DNA from: Palleronia sp. LCG004
GTDB taxonomy: Bacteria > Pseudomonadota > Alphaproteobacteria > Rhodobacterales > Rhodobacteraceae
Assembly (NCBI RefSeq): GCF_032931615.1
Contig: NZ_CP136762.1
Span: forward strand, 114,249 to 178,248
Direction: 5' to 3'
DNA: 64,000 bases
Shown here: positions 7,471-15,633 of the stretch, in pieces
How the letters are laid out: the number at the start of each line of letters is the position of its first letter
Numbering within the stretch: the first letter of the stretch is position 1
Program-made: the position numbers and the translations under genes
Notes under the pieces: generated by a model
The model's database searches: none
Seen by the model: only the letters and a program-made list of their open reading frames with translations
What the model was told of the DNA's origin: nothing

Positions 7471-8271
7471 TCAGTGCATCGGGCGGTTCGCCTCGGCCGC
7501 CTCGGGGCCGAAGCCGCAATCGAAGACCACGTCGCTGCCCAGCAGGAAGGTCCACATCTCGGGCCGGATCGCGTCGCTGAGCTTCTCCATCGGGTTGGGC
7601 AGGGTCAGCCCCTGCGGGCCGTCGCCGATCAGGAGGGGCGCGATCGAGACCTGCAGCCGGGTGAGCAGGCCCGCCTCGAGGAAGCGCGCGATGGTGATGC
7701 CGCCGCCCTCGACCAGAAGACTCTGCAACCCTTCGGAGCGGAGTGCCGAAAGGATCGCGGCCGGGTCGATCTGGCCGTCTGTCGCTGGCAGGCGGATGGC
7801 GGTGATGCCTTCGGGCCATGCGCGGTCCACGGATTGCACGACGATCCTGCGGGCCCCGTCATCGGCCAGGACCGGCGCATCGGCGGGCAGCCGGCCGCGC
7901 GGGTCGATGACGATGCGGGCGGGGTTCTGCCCGTCGCAGAGCCGCACGGTCAGGCGCGGATTGTCGTGGAGCGCGGTGCGGATGCCGATGATGACCCCGT
8001 CGACCAGCGCGCGCATCCGGTGCAGATGCGTGAGGCCGTCCTTGCCCGAGACGTCGCGCGCGTCGCCCGTCACGGTCGCGACGCGGCCGTCGAGCGACTG
8101 GCCGATCTGCGCCACGGCGACCGGACCGAGATCGCGGCGCGCGAGGGGGCCGTAGAGGCGCAGGGCCGAGCGTTCGCCCTCGGTCCAGTCGCCGCAGCAA
8201 TTGCAGGCCGTCCCCGCGCGGACGGCGAGAAGGCGCTCCCACGCGCGTTGGGTGACGTCAGTGTCGCACAT
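7471..8271 (-). CDS. RibD C-terminal-domain reductase (DHFR-like fold)
   Basis: A 266-residue NADPH-dependent reductase related to the C-terminal half of RibD, which reduces the ribosyl group of the GTP cyclohydrolase II product. Signatures are AQIGQSLDGRVA (near residue 55), a VIIGIRTALHDNPRLTVR block, and LLVEGGGITIARFLEAGL toward the end. The zinc deaminase half of RibD is absent. Instead there is a short N-terminus with a CNCC cluster. The ATG overlaps the end of the methyltransferase gene by 14 bases, so the five genes from ribA to here form one transcription unit. The substrate is inferred to be a pyrimidine or pterin from that pathway. Confidence 0.82.
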   Translation of the reverse strand: MCDTDVTQRAWERLLAVRAGTACNCCGDWTEGERSALRLYGPLARRDLGPVAVAQIGQSLDGRVATVTGDARDVSGKDGLTHLHRMRALVDGVIIGIRTALHDNPRLTVRLCDGQNPARIVIDPRGRLPADAPVLADDGARRIVVQSVDRAWPEGITAIRLPATDGQIDPAAILSALRSEGLQSLLVEGGGITIARFLEAGLLTRLQVSIAPLLIGDGPQGLTLPNPMEKLSDAIRPEMWTFLLGSDVVFDCGFGPEAAEANRPMH

Positions 8272-9046
8272 CGGGTGTCTCCTCCGGGCGGGGCGGGGGC
8301 AGGGCGAGGAAATCGACATGACCGACGATGCAGCTCGTCCGGTCCGCCGCGTCGTCGCGATCGCGGCCCCAGCGTTCGGCATCGGGCAGGCCGGTTTCGC
8401 CCGCGGCCATGGCGATGCCATGCGTCAGCTCGCGCTGCAAGGCGGCCATGTCGGGACCGATCCGCCACGGGCTGTCGGCGCGGTGGACCGCGAAGCCGCG
8501 CGCGGTGAAATGCGCCTCGGCCCGGTCGGCGGCATCGGGGCCGAGAGCGGGGCCGAGCCCCTTGTCGCCGCGCTGATGGCGGTTGAACGCGGCGGTCACG
8601 GCACCGTCGCGGTCATCGGGCGGCGCCCATTCCATCCGCCCGTCATAGGAGAGCGCCGCGTAGAACGGTGCCTGAACCCGTGCGGCGAAGGCCGAGAGCC
8701 ACGCCTCGGGCATGAGGTCGAGCAGCGCCGACGCGGTAATCAGCGTGGCGCCTTGAAGCGGCAGGGCGTCGATTCCGGCAAGATCGGCCACCACGCAGTC
8801 GGCGGTCGCGCCCACATTGGCCTTTGCGATCTCCAGCAGCGCGGGATCGTTGTCGACGAGCCGCCAGCGCGTCCCCTCGGGCAGGAGGGGGGCCAGAGCG
8901 CGCCAGGTCGCCCCCGTGCCGCATCCGAGGTCGACGACCAGCGGTGCGGGGCCCGCCGCGGTGGCGGCCCGCTGCAAAAGAGCGCGGTCGCGCGCCGCCC
9001 TGTCGGCCGGATCGCGCAGGGCGAGCCAGTCGGGAGAGAATCCCAC
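8258..9046 (-). CDS. Class I SAM-dependent methyltransferase
   Basis: A 262-residue Rossmann-type methyltransferase. Motif I is VVDLGCGTGATW near residue 37, the acidic loop is RLVDNDP, and a post-motif LITASALLDLMPE is visible. It starts with GTG three bases after the PTPS-like stop and ends 14 bases inside the reductase gene, so it is translationally linked to both. It probably methylates the pteridine/flavin-like intermediate of this cluster. No target-specific domain is recognisable, so N-, O- or C-methylation cannot be told. Confidence 0.8.
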   Translation of the reverse strand: MGFSPDWLALRDPADRAARDRALLQRAATAAGPAPLVVDLGCGTGATWRALAPLLPEGTRWRLVDNDPALLEIAKANVGATADCVVADLAGIDALPLQGATLITASALLDLMPEAWLSAFAARVQAPFYAALSYDGRMEWAPPDDRDGAVTAAFNRHQRGDKGLGPALGPDAADRAEAHFTARGFAVHRADSPWRIGPDMAALQRELTHGIAMAAGETGLPDAERWGRDRDDAADRTSCIVGHVDFLALPPPRPEETPDVRH

Positions 9047-9049
9047 GCC

Positions 9050-9445
9050 TCAGATCTCCGCCTCGTACCAGGCGCGGGCGAGGTGGCTTTCGTGCAGCAT
9101 GATGCGCAGTTTCTTCACGCGCCCCTCGTCGCCGAGCTTGCCCGCCTTCACCTGCGCGGCGAGCGTTTCGAAGATATGGCCGCAGAGGAATTCGGTCGTC
9201 GTGAACTTGCCCTCGAATTCGGGCACCTCGTCGAGGTTCTTGTAGCGCAGCGGCTCCAGCGTTTCCGCCAGCGCCTCGGTCGCGAGGCCGATATCGACGA
9301 CGAGGCCGTGGCGGTCGATCTGGTCGGTGAAGAACGCCGCGTCGACCGTGAAGGTCGCGCCGTGCATCCCCTGTGCCGGGCCGAAGACGGGCGCGGGCAG
9401 GGAATGGCCGATCATGATGTGGTCGCGGACTTCGACGGCGAACAT
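9050..9445 (-). CDS. 6-pyruvoyl-tetrahydropterin synthase / QueD-like protein with altered zinc site
   Basis: A 131-residue protein of the PTPS/QueD (tunnelling) fold: FAVEVRDHIMIGHSLP at the start, MHGATFTVDAAF where the family has a Leu-His-Gly-His motif, VVDIGLATEAL, and a C-terminal LHESHLARAWYEAE matching the family's Glu-containing end. His14 and His28 fit two zinc ligands, but the third (second His of HGH) is Ala30. The catalytic Cys usually just before HGH is also missing. The gene lies between the dehydrogenase and the methyltransferase. A pterin-type substrate is likely; the reaction is unknown. Confidence 0.78.
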   Translation of the reverse strand: MFAVEVRDHIMIGHSLPAPVFGPAQGMHGATFTVDAAFFTDQIDRHGLVVDIGLATEALAETLEPLRYKNLDEVPEFEGKFTTTEFLCGHIFETLAAQVKAGKLGDEGRVKKLRIMLHESHLARAWYEAEI

Positions 9446-9454
9446 GGTATCTCC

Positions 9455-10411
9455 TTACTTTGGGTCGTAGCGGATGCGGTGGCAGAGGGTGGCGGGGTCC
9501 GACAGGATCGCGGCGTAGCGGTCGGGCAGGTCGGTGAATTCCGTCTCGCCCGAGACGAGCGCGTCGAGCGTGTCGTCCTGCAGCAGGTCGAGCGCCTTGG
9601 CCAGCCTGCGCGCATAGGTCCATCGCGGGGCGCGCGCGGCGGGAATCCGGCCGACCTGCGAGCCCACGACGCGCAGGCGGCGGCTGTGGAACGCCCCGCC
9701 GAGCGGCACGGCCACGTTGCCGGTGCCGTGCCAGCTGCCCTCGACGATGGTGGCCTCGGTGCCCGCGCAGGCCATCGCCGTTCCAAGCCCCTCGGCCGAG
9801 GCCGAGAGATGCAGGACGACGTCGCATTCGGCGGGGGCCCCCGAGGGGTCGGCGAAGGCGCAGCCCATGTCCCGGGCCAGCGCGGCCCGTGCGGGGTTGG
9901 TGTCGATCAGCGTCACCTCGGCACCGGGCAGCCGCGCGGCGAGGTAGGCGGTCAGCGCGCCCACGACGCCCGCGCCCACGACCGCGATCCGGTCGCCGGG
10001 TCCGGCACCGCTGTCCCAGATCAGCGTCAGCGCGGTTTCCATGTTCGCGGCGAGGACCGCGCGGGCCGGCGGCAGCCCTTCGGGAAGCGGGGTCAGCGCG
10101 TCCTCGGGCAGGCGAAAGCGGGATTGATGCGGATGGAGCGCGAAGACCGCGCGACCGGCCAGCCGCCCCTCGGCCACGCGGCCGACGGCGCTGTAGCCGT
10201 ATTTCACGGGGAAGGGGAATGCGCCTTCCATGGCGGGGCCGCGCATCCTGTCATGCTCGCTGTCCGGAACGCGGCCGTCGAGGACGAGCCGCTCGGTCCC
10301 ACGGCTGATCCCGGAGAAGAGCGTGTCGACGAGGACGCCGTCGCCCATCGCGCCGGGGCGCATCTCGGCCCCGCCGGGGCCGACACACCAGAGCGCGGGC
10401 GCGGTCGTCAC
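9455..10411 (-). CDS. BchC-like medium-chain dehydrogenase lacking zinc ligands
   Basis: A 318-residue MDR-superfamily oxidoreductase. Where zinc alcohol dehydrogenases carry the first catalytic Cys, this protein reads FSGISRGTERLV. That replacement resembles the one in BchC (bacteriochlorophyllide dehydrogenase), whose family also lacks the metal. A Rossmann GAGVVGALTAYLAARL motif follows near residue 150, then LIDTNPARAALARDMGC. The GTG start overlaps the ribA stop (GTGA), proving tight coupling. Expected to oxidise or reduce a hydroxyalkyl side chain with NAD(P). No photosynthesis genes are nearby, so a true BchC role is unlikely. Confidence 0.8.
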   Translation of the reverse strand: MTTAPALWCVGPGGAEMRPGAMGDGVLVDTLFSGISRGTERLVLDGRVPDSEHDRMRGPAMEGAFPFPVKYGYSAVGRVAEGRLAGRAVFALHPHQSRFRLPEDALTPLPEGLPPARAVLAANMETALTLIWDSGAGPGDRIAVVGAGVVGALTAYLAARLPGAEVTLIDTNPARAALARDMGCAFADPSGAPAECDVVLHLSASAEGLGTAMACAGTEATIVEGSWHGTGNVAVPLGGAFHSRRLRVVGSQVGRIPAARAPRWTYARRLAKALDLLQDDTLDALVSGETEFTDLPDRYAAILSDPATLCHRIRYDPK

Positions 10412-11574
10412 AGCAGGTGCCCCGACTTGGCGGCCTTGGTGGCGAGATATTGCGCGTTCTGCGCGGTGCGGCCGACGCGCAGGGGCACGCGGTCGACCAC
10501 GTCGATCCCGTGGGCCGCAAGGCTCGCCGTCTTGGCGGGATTGTTCGTCATCAGGCGCACCTGCGAGATCCCGAGAGAGGCGAGCATGCGGGCGCCGATG
10601 CGGAAATCGCGCTGATCGTCCTCGAATCCCAGCCAGTGGTTCGCCTCGACCGTGTCGAGCCCGGCATCCTGAAGCGCATAGGCCCTGAGCTTGTTGGCGA
10701 GGCCGATGCCACGCCCCTCCTGGTTGAGGTAGAGCAGCACGCCGCCGCCTTCCTCGGCCATCGCCGCCATGGAGGCGCGCAGTTGCGGGCCGCAATCGCA
10801 TTTCCGGCTGCCGAGCACGTCGCCGGTGAAACAGGCCGAATGCAGGCGCACCATGACCGGGGCCGAGAGGTCGGGCGCGCCGATCTCGATCGCGAAATGC
10901 TCGGCCCCGCCGTCATCGGGGCGGAAGACCTGCACGCGGCCCGCCTCGGACGCGTCCATCGGCAGGCGCGCCGCGCTGACCGGGGACTGGATGCCGGATC
11001 GCAGCAGGGCATCGGCCACGAGCGGCAGGGGCATGGCACCGAGACCGAGCGCGGCGATGCGGGGATCGTCCCGCGCACTCAGCGGCACGACCAGGATCGC
11101 GGGCACGGATTGCAGCGCGACGGCGATGCGGATTGCCGCGTCATGGGGCGCGGTGCCGGGTACGGGGCGGGGCAGGGCGTCGCCGGGATCGGTGCATCCG
11201 GGGCCGTTCTGACCGGAGAGCGCGGCGATCCAGTCGCGGCCCGCAGTGTCGGGCAGGCGCAGCCGCAGCGTGTCGGACGGGATGGCCGGCGCGATCCCGA
11301 GCGCCGCGGCGCGGCGCGCGGTCACGACGATCTCGGGGGTGCCGAGTTCGCGGAGCGCGGCGAGGCGCGCCTCCGTCATGGTTTCGACGAGCGCCACGAG
11401 ATGGCGCGCCTCGCCGTCCTGCAGGACGACCGGCAGGCCCATCTTCAGATCCGCCCGCAGGCGGTTCAGCCGCTCCACGGGACGGGGGGCCAGCGCGGAG
11501 GCGTCGCCCTCGCGGTCCGCAAGTTCGTCTGCGGGGGTCGGGACCCCCGTGACTGCGAGTGGGCTTGACGGCAT
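10408..11574 (-). CDS. ribA: GTP cyclohydrolase II
   Basis: A 388-residue enzyme opening GTP to the diaminopyrimidinone precursor, the first step of riboflavin-type pathways. The catalytic domain occupies about residues 195-388: RLHSACFTGDVLG with Cys248, and SRKCDCGPQL with Cys259 and Cys261, form the zinc site. LNQEGRGIGLANK and TNNPAKTASL complete it. The N-terminal ~190 residues are the degenerate, RibB-position extension seen in Rhodobacteraceae RibA. I chose the ATG with AAGG nine bases upstream over an in-frame ATG 12 codons earlier. First gene of the five-gene minus-strand unit. It may serve riboflavin synthesis, the neighbouring pathway, or both. Confidence 0.93.
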   Translation of the reverse strand: MPSSPLAVTGVPTPADELADREGDASALAPRPVERLNRLRADLKMGLPVVLQDGEARHLVALVETMTEARLAALRELGTPEIVVTARRAAALGIAPAIPSDTLRLRLPDTAGRDWIAALSGQNGPGCTDPGDALPRPVPGTAPHDAAIRIAVALQSVPAILVVPLSARDDPRIAALGLGAMPLPLVADALLRSGIQSPVSAARLPMDASEAGRVQVFRPDDGGAEHFAIEIGAPDLSAPVMVRLHSACFTGDVLGSRKCDCGPQLRASMAAMAEEGGGVLLYLNQEGRGIGLANKLRAYALQDAGLDTVEANHWLGFEDDQRDFRIGARMLASLGISQVRLMTNNPAKTASLAAHGIDVVDRVPLRVGRTAQNAQYLATKAAKSGHLL

Positions 11575-11739
11575 GGCGTACCTTGTTCGGATTTCCCCCT
11601 CCGCAATCATAGGGCAATCGCTGCATTATCAAAGGACTTCGGTGTCCGGCGGGTCCGCGATGCCGGATGCGGGGACGCTCGGCACTGGACAGGCGCGGCC
11701 GAACGCTACGTCGATCCCGAAGCATCGAAAGGGCAGAAG

Positions 11740-12465
11740 ATGAACCGATGGCTCGGCCTCGCGCGGTCGCTGGCGATCTATCACAACCCGGTGACCATCC
11801 GGGCGTGGCGGCGGTTCTATGCGGGGATCCTCGGGCCCGGGGACCTCGCGATCGACGTGGGGGCCCATGTCGGCACGCGGTCGCGGGCGATGCGGCGGGC
11901 GGGCGCGCGCGTCGTGGCGGTCGAGCCGCAATCGCTTTTTGCGTGGTATCTGCGCCGCACGCTGCCCCGGGACGTCACGCTGGTCGAATGCGCGCTCGGC
12001 GGGTCGGCGAGCGAGGCCAGGATGGCGGTCTCGTCCCGTCATCCGACGGTCTCGTCGCTGCAGACGGCCTTCGTGGACGGCGCGGCGTCCGCGCCCGGCT
12101 TCGGTCACGTGCGGTGGGACCGGGCCGAGACGGTCCGGATGGTCACGCTCGACGATCTGATCGCGCGGCACGGGCTCCCGGCCTACGTCAAGATCGATGT
12201 CGAGGGTTACGAGATCGAGGTGCTGTCGGGCCTGTCGCGGCCGGTGCCGATGGTGTCGGTCGAATACCTGCCGGGCTTTGCCGATTTCACCGAGCGCGTC
12301 GTCGCCCGGCTGGAGGAGATCGGGCCATACCGCTTCAACGTCGTGGTGGGCGAGGGGGCGCGCTTTCTCTGGTCCGACTGGCGCGACGGCCGGGCGTTGC
12401 GCGACTGGCTGGCGTCGCTGCCCGCGGATGCGTCGTCGGGGGATCTTTTCGCACGGCTGGAGTGA
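11740..12465 (+). CDS. FkbM-family methyltransferase
   Basis: A 241-residue SAM-dependent O-methyltransferase of the FkbM family. Motif I is LAIDVGAHVGTRSRAM near residue 37, VVAVEPQ follows as the acidic strand, and the family hallmark VTLDDLIARHGLPAYVKIDVEGYEIEVL is cut across two strands toward residue 150. GAAAGGG precedes the ATG. It is divergent from ribA and converges on the inositol-monophosphatase-like gene with only 6 bases between. FkbM enzymes usually methylate sugars or polyketide hydroxyls; with the glycosyltransferase nearby, methylation of a sugar decoration is plausible. Confidence 0.88.
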   Translation: MNRWLGLARSLAIYHNPVTIRAWRRFYAGILGPGDLAIDVGAHVGTRSRAMRRAGARVVAVEPQSLFAWYLRRTLPRDVTLVECALGGSASEARMAVSSRHPTVSSLQTAFVDGAASAPGFGHVRWDRAETVRMVTLDDLIARHGLPAYVKIDVEGYEIEVLSGLSRPVPMVSVEYLPGFADFTERVVARLEEIGPYRFNVVVGEGARFLWSDWRDGRALRDWLASLPADASSGDLFARLE

Positions 12466-12471
12466 GTGCCC

Positions 12472-13275
12472 TCAGCGCCCCGGGGGCGGGACGTCGGCGC
12501 CGCGAAGCGTGCCCGCGAAGGCGGGGAACACTTCGGGCGTCGCGGCGACCACGGTGCCGGTATCCTCGGGTGCCTCGCCGGGCATCCAGCCCTCGACGGT
12601 CGCGCCGGCCTCGCGCAGGAGGACGAGCCCCGCGGCGATGTCCCAGGGCTGCAGCCTGCGTTCCCAGAACCCGTCGAGCCGCCCCGCCGCGACATAGGCG
12701 AGATCCAGCGCCGCGGCGCCCATCCGGCGCACGCCCGCGCAGCGCGGCATCAGGCGCGCGATGTCGGCGGCGTGGTCGTCGATATGCGGCATGCCGCCGA
12801 ACGGAATGCCGGTGCCGAAGAGCGCGGCCGAGAGGTCGCCCGTCCGCGACACACCGATCCGCTCGCCGTTTAGCGTGGCCCCCTCTGCGCGCCGGGCGGC
12901 GAAGGTCTCGCCCCTGACGGGGTCGTGCACCACGCCCAGCACAAGCGAGCCCGCCTCCTCGAGCGCGATCGACACGCACCAATGGCCTATGCCGCGCAGG
13001 AAGTTCGTGGTGCCGTCGAGCGGATCGACGATCCAGCGCCGCGCAGTGCCGGCGGCGGCCCCCGTCTCTTCGCCCAGCCAGCCGTCGTCGGGGCGCGCGG
13101 CGGACAGGCCTGCGCGGATGTGATCCTCGGCCGCGCGGTCGGCGTCGGAGACGAAATCGCCCGCGCGCTTGGTCGTCACGGCCAGCGTCGAGCGCCTAGA
13201 CCAACGATCGAGCAGGAGGGCACCCGCCTCGGCCGCGAGGCGGCGGGCGAGGGTCGCGTCGTCCTCGGCCATCAT
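12472..13275 (-). CDS. Inositol monophosphatase family phosphatase
   Basis: A 267-residue Mg2+-dependent phosphatase with all family motifs: GEE at 68-70, DPLDGTTNF starting at Asp84, and the WDIAAG motif near residue 220. It could act on inositol phosphate, histidinol phosphate, 3'-phosphoadenosine phosphate or another sugar phosphate; the motifs do not separate these. The ATG overlaps the stop of the upstream glycosyltransferase (ATGA), so the two are co-translated. In context it may dephosphorylate the nucleotide-derived intermediate or the sugar product. Confidence 0.88.
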   Translation of the reverse strand: MMAEDDATLARRLAAEAGALLLDRWSRRSTLAVTTKRAGDFVSDADRAAEDHIRAGLSAARPDDGWLGEETGAAAGTARRWIVDPLDGTTNFLRGIGHWCVSIALEEAGSLVLGVVHDPVRGETFAARRAEGATLNGERIGVSRTGDLSAALFGTGIPFGGMPHIDDHAADIARLMPRCAGVRRMGAAALDLAYVAAGRLDGFWERRLQPWDIAAGLVLLREAGATVEGWMPGEAPEDTGTVVAATPEVFPAFAGTLRGADVPPPGR

Positions 13276-14333
13276 GCGGGCATTCCGGCGTCGATGCGCG
13301 ACAGGATGCCCTCGACGACCCCGGCCGTCGCGGTCCAGCCCGGAAGCGCCGCGCCGGCCCTGGCCGAGGCGTCCGCCATCGCCGCCAGTCGCGCCGGATC
13401 GTCGAGCAGGGTGGCGAGCGCGCGGGCGAAGGCGTCGGGATCGTCCGGCGGCACGAGGATGCCCGCCCCCGGCGCGACCGTGTCGGGCACGGCACCGGTG
13501 TCGCAGCTCACGATCGGGAGGCCATAGGCCATCGCCTCGTCGAAGACGATGCCGTGGCCCTCGTACCGGGTGGCGAGCGCGAAGATCTGCGCGCTTTCGT
13601 AGAGGGAGGCGAGCGCCTCGCCCGTCACGCGACCGGCAAGGCGGACCCTGTCGGACAGCCCGAGCTCGCCCGCGAGGCGCGTCAGCATTCCGGCATGGGC
13701 CGTGTCGATCGGTGCGCCTGCGACGACCGCCTGCCAGGGCCGGTCGGAGAGCCGCGCCAGGGCCCGCAGCAGCACGTCGTGCCCCTTGCGGTGCATCTGG
13801 ATGCCGACCGCCAGAATCAGCGGGGGATCGGCCTTGGCGGATCGCCGGGGGCGGGGATCGGTGCCGGGGCGGGCGACGGTGATCCTGTCCCCGGCCACGC
13901 CGTAATCCGAGACCAGTAGCGAGGCGACATGCGGGCTCGGGACCAGGATATGGGCGGCGCGGTCGAGATTGCCGCGCTCGGTCCGGTAGAGATGGTCGCG
14001 GCGTTCGGGCGGCAGACCCCCCTCGAAGGCCAGCGGGTGATGAACGAGGGCCACGATCGGGGCGGACATGCCCGCCAGCACCGCGTCGTCCATCGCCCCC
14101 ATCGCCAGCCCGTCGATGATGACCGGGCAATCCGGCGGGATCGCCGCGAGGCGTTCGGCGGCGTCCCGCATGTCGGCCGGGGTCGGATCGGGGAAGGAGG
14201 GGCCGAGGGGCACATGCGTCACGGCGCGATCGAGGTCGCGCAGGCCCTCGATCAGGCGGGTGTCGTAGATGTAGCCGCCGGTGAGGGTCGCAAGGTCGCC
14301 GGGAACGGCGAAGGCGGCGCGTCGGGCAGTCAT
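13272..14333 (-). CDS. Glycosyltransferase family 4 (GT-B)
   Basis: A 353-residue GT-B glycosyltransferase. An N-terminal Rossmann half (GGYIYDTRLIEGL, VALVHHPLAFE) precedes the GT4 C-terminal half with ILAVGIQMHRKGHDVLLRAL and the sugar-nucleotide motif EGHGIVFDEAMAYGLPIVSCDTGA near residue 270. The chosen ATG has GGGAG upstream. Overlap with the phosphatase gene makes a two-gene unit. No membrane segment, so it is cytoplasmic or peripheral. The acceptor is unknown; given the ribA-linked genes, a glycosylated pteridine is one possibility and a surface glycan another. Confidence 0.85.
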   Translation of the reverse strand: MTARRAAFAVPGDLATLTGGYIYDTRLIEGLRDLDRAVTHVPLGPSFPDPTPADMRDAAERLAAIPPDCPVIIDGLAMGAMDDAVLAGMSAPIVALVHHPLAFEGGLPPERRDHLYRTERGNLDRAAHILVPSPHVASLLVSDYGVAGDRITVARPGTDPRPRRSAKADPPLILAVGIQMHRKGHDVLLRALARLSDRPWQAVVAGAPIDTAHAGMLTRLAGELGLSDRVRLAGRVTGEALASLYESAQIFALATRYEGHGIVFDEAMAYGLPIVSCDTGAVPDTVAPGAGILVPPDDPDAFARALATLLDDPARLAAMADASARAGAALPGWTATAGVVEGILSRIDAGMPA

Positions 14334-14467
14334 CGAGGCGTATCTCCCGCAGAAAGGATCGGCGCGGCGTCGGGCCATCGCTCGACATGGCGCGTTCGGG
14401 CGGCGCGTCTAGGCCCGCCCGGGACCGTCCGCCCTGCGGGGCGCGCGGAGATGGCGGGCGGGACGCG

Positions 14468-15202
14468 TCACATCCTTTCCTTCACGCCGATGGTGATGAG
14501 CCACCAGTTCACCGGATAGGCCGTGACGAAGCCGCAGAGCATGGCGAGCTGCATCATGAACCAGAACTCCACCGTCGGGACCTCGAGCCGTATGCCGAGG
14601 AGATGGCCGAAGATCCAGAAATGCGCGACGGCCATGAAGCCGTACATGCCGACCTGCCACGAGGTCAGCGACAGCGCGTCGGCCTTGACCGCCTGGAGCA
14701 GCCCCTGGCCAACCGAGAGCTCGCGCATCGGCTTGATCGTGAAATACTGGAAGGCCACGCCGAAGGCGAAGGCGAGGATGAAGTCGAGCACCCAGACGGC
14801 GAAGATCTTTTCGGGAAAGACGGTCTGCCAGCCGAGCCAGATCGCGATGGCGGGCACGAAGAAGGCCAGCCATTCGGCCACGATGTCGCCGAGCGCGCAG
14901 CCGCTGCCGCAATGGGCCGCGCCCTTGGCCACCATGGCGGGGAAGGGGGTGCGCGTCTTGCTCGGCATCGGTTCGTCGTTGCGCATCGCGGGCATGGCGC
15001 GGCTCCGGGCGGCGAGCTTGCCGTAGGCGAAGTAGCCCCAGAGCGAGATGACGCTGGCGAACAGCGCGGTGGCCGGCCAGACGACGTTCATGATCCACAT
15101 GTGCTGGGGATCGCGGGCCTCGTCGATCGCGATGACGATGGCCGAGGCGAGCCCCGCGAGCAGGGACAGGATCGACAGGATGTGCAGCCAGGCGGGAACC
15201 AT
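14468..15202 (-). CDS. DUF4396 multi-pass membrane protein
   Basis: A 244-residue integral membrane protein recognised as the DUF4396 family. Hydrophobic segments lie near residues 5-27, 35-55, 110-130, 135-155, 180-205 and 215-235. Between helices 2 and 3 there is a conserved soluble-loop motif GAAHCGSGCALGDIVAEW with two cysteines and a histidine, suggesting metal binding. A strong GGAGG precedes the ATG. Family function is unknown; some relatives sit near metal or redox genes. It is not obviously linked to its neighbours. Confidence 0.78.
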   Translation of the reverse strand: MVPAWLHILSILSLLAGLASAIVIAIDEARDPQHMWIMNVVWPATALFASVISLWGYFAYGKLAARSRAMPAMRNDEPMPSKTRTPFPAMVAKGAAHCGSGCALGDIVAEWLAFFVPAIAIWLGWQTVFPEKIFAVWVLDFILAFAFGVAFQYFTIKPMRELSVGQGLLQAVKADALSLTSWQVGMYGFMAVAHFWIFGHLLGIRLEVPTVEFWFMMQLAMLCGFVTAYPVNWWLITIGVKERM

Positions 15203-15329
15203 GAGGCCTCCTCGGGGCGGAGATGGATGACGCTTGCAAACGGAGCGGGGGGGCCGCCTGTTCCCGCGCGGCGGCAGGGTTGCGCGGGCCGGAAACCCTC
15301 CCCCGCGGGAAGGTTGCACAGGCGGTCAG

Positions 15330-15621
15330 GGGGCGGCCGCGTGGTGTCCACGAAGTTGCTGTCATCGTCGGGATCGCGGGCCGCGACGATCAGCAGGACA
15401 TCGTCGGCCCCGGTGGTGGTGTGACACGACGGGATGCCGGGCGTCGTCTCGACGCTGCGCCGATATTCCGCGGTCGAGGGCCGGTCGTGCTCCGAGCGGC
15501 GCAGCTGGACGACGGCCATGACGCCGCGCCCGAGCTTGCGGCGGTCGGGATCGGCCTGATAGCCCTCGATGATCCCGCATTCCTTAAGCCGTTCGAGGCG
15601 GGCGAGACACGATCAGCGCGG
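15330..15621 (-). pseudogene. Remnant of an Lrp/AsnC-family regulator
   Basis: Reading leftward from about 15620 the frame gives [20 protein letters not shown], then [20 protein letters not shown] and [19 protein letters not shown]. These are the end of the Lrp winged helix and its ligand-binding domain. The first helices of the helix-turn-helix are gone: an in-frame TGA lies just upstream and the next gene starts at 15634. After NFVDT the frame runs on into unrelated Pro/Arg-rich sequence instead of the usual end. Both ends are therefore missing and the product cannot be a working regulator. Confidence 0.7.
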
Positions 15622-15633
15622 AAAGGTCCCGAC

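Noticed and set aside
9455..10411. Assigning the MDR gene as bchC
   Set aside because: Only the zinc-less motif is shared; there are no photosynthesis genes in the window and it is overlapped with ribA.
8201..10615. An 804-codon open frame on the plus strand across the pterin-like cluster
   Set aside because: It is antisense to five genes with clear protein motifs. Such long shadow frames are usual in very GC-rich DNA and its translation matches no family.
12472..14388. A 638-codon frame that could be a large fusion ending in the IMPase protein
   Set aside because: The upstream half overlaps the GT4 gene in another frame, and only the last 267 codons show family motifs. The ATGA overlap gives the real start.
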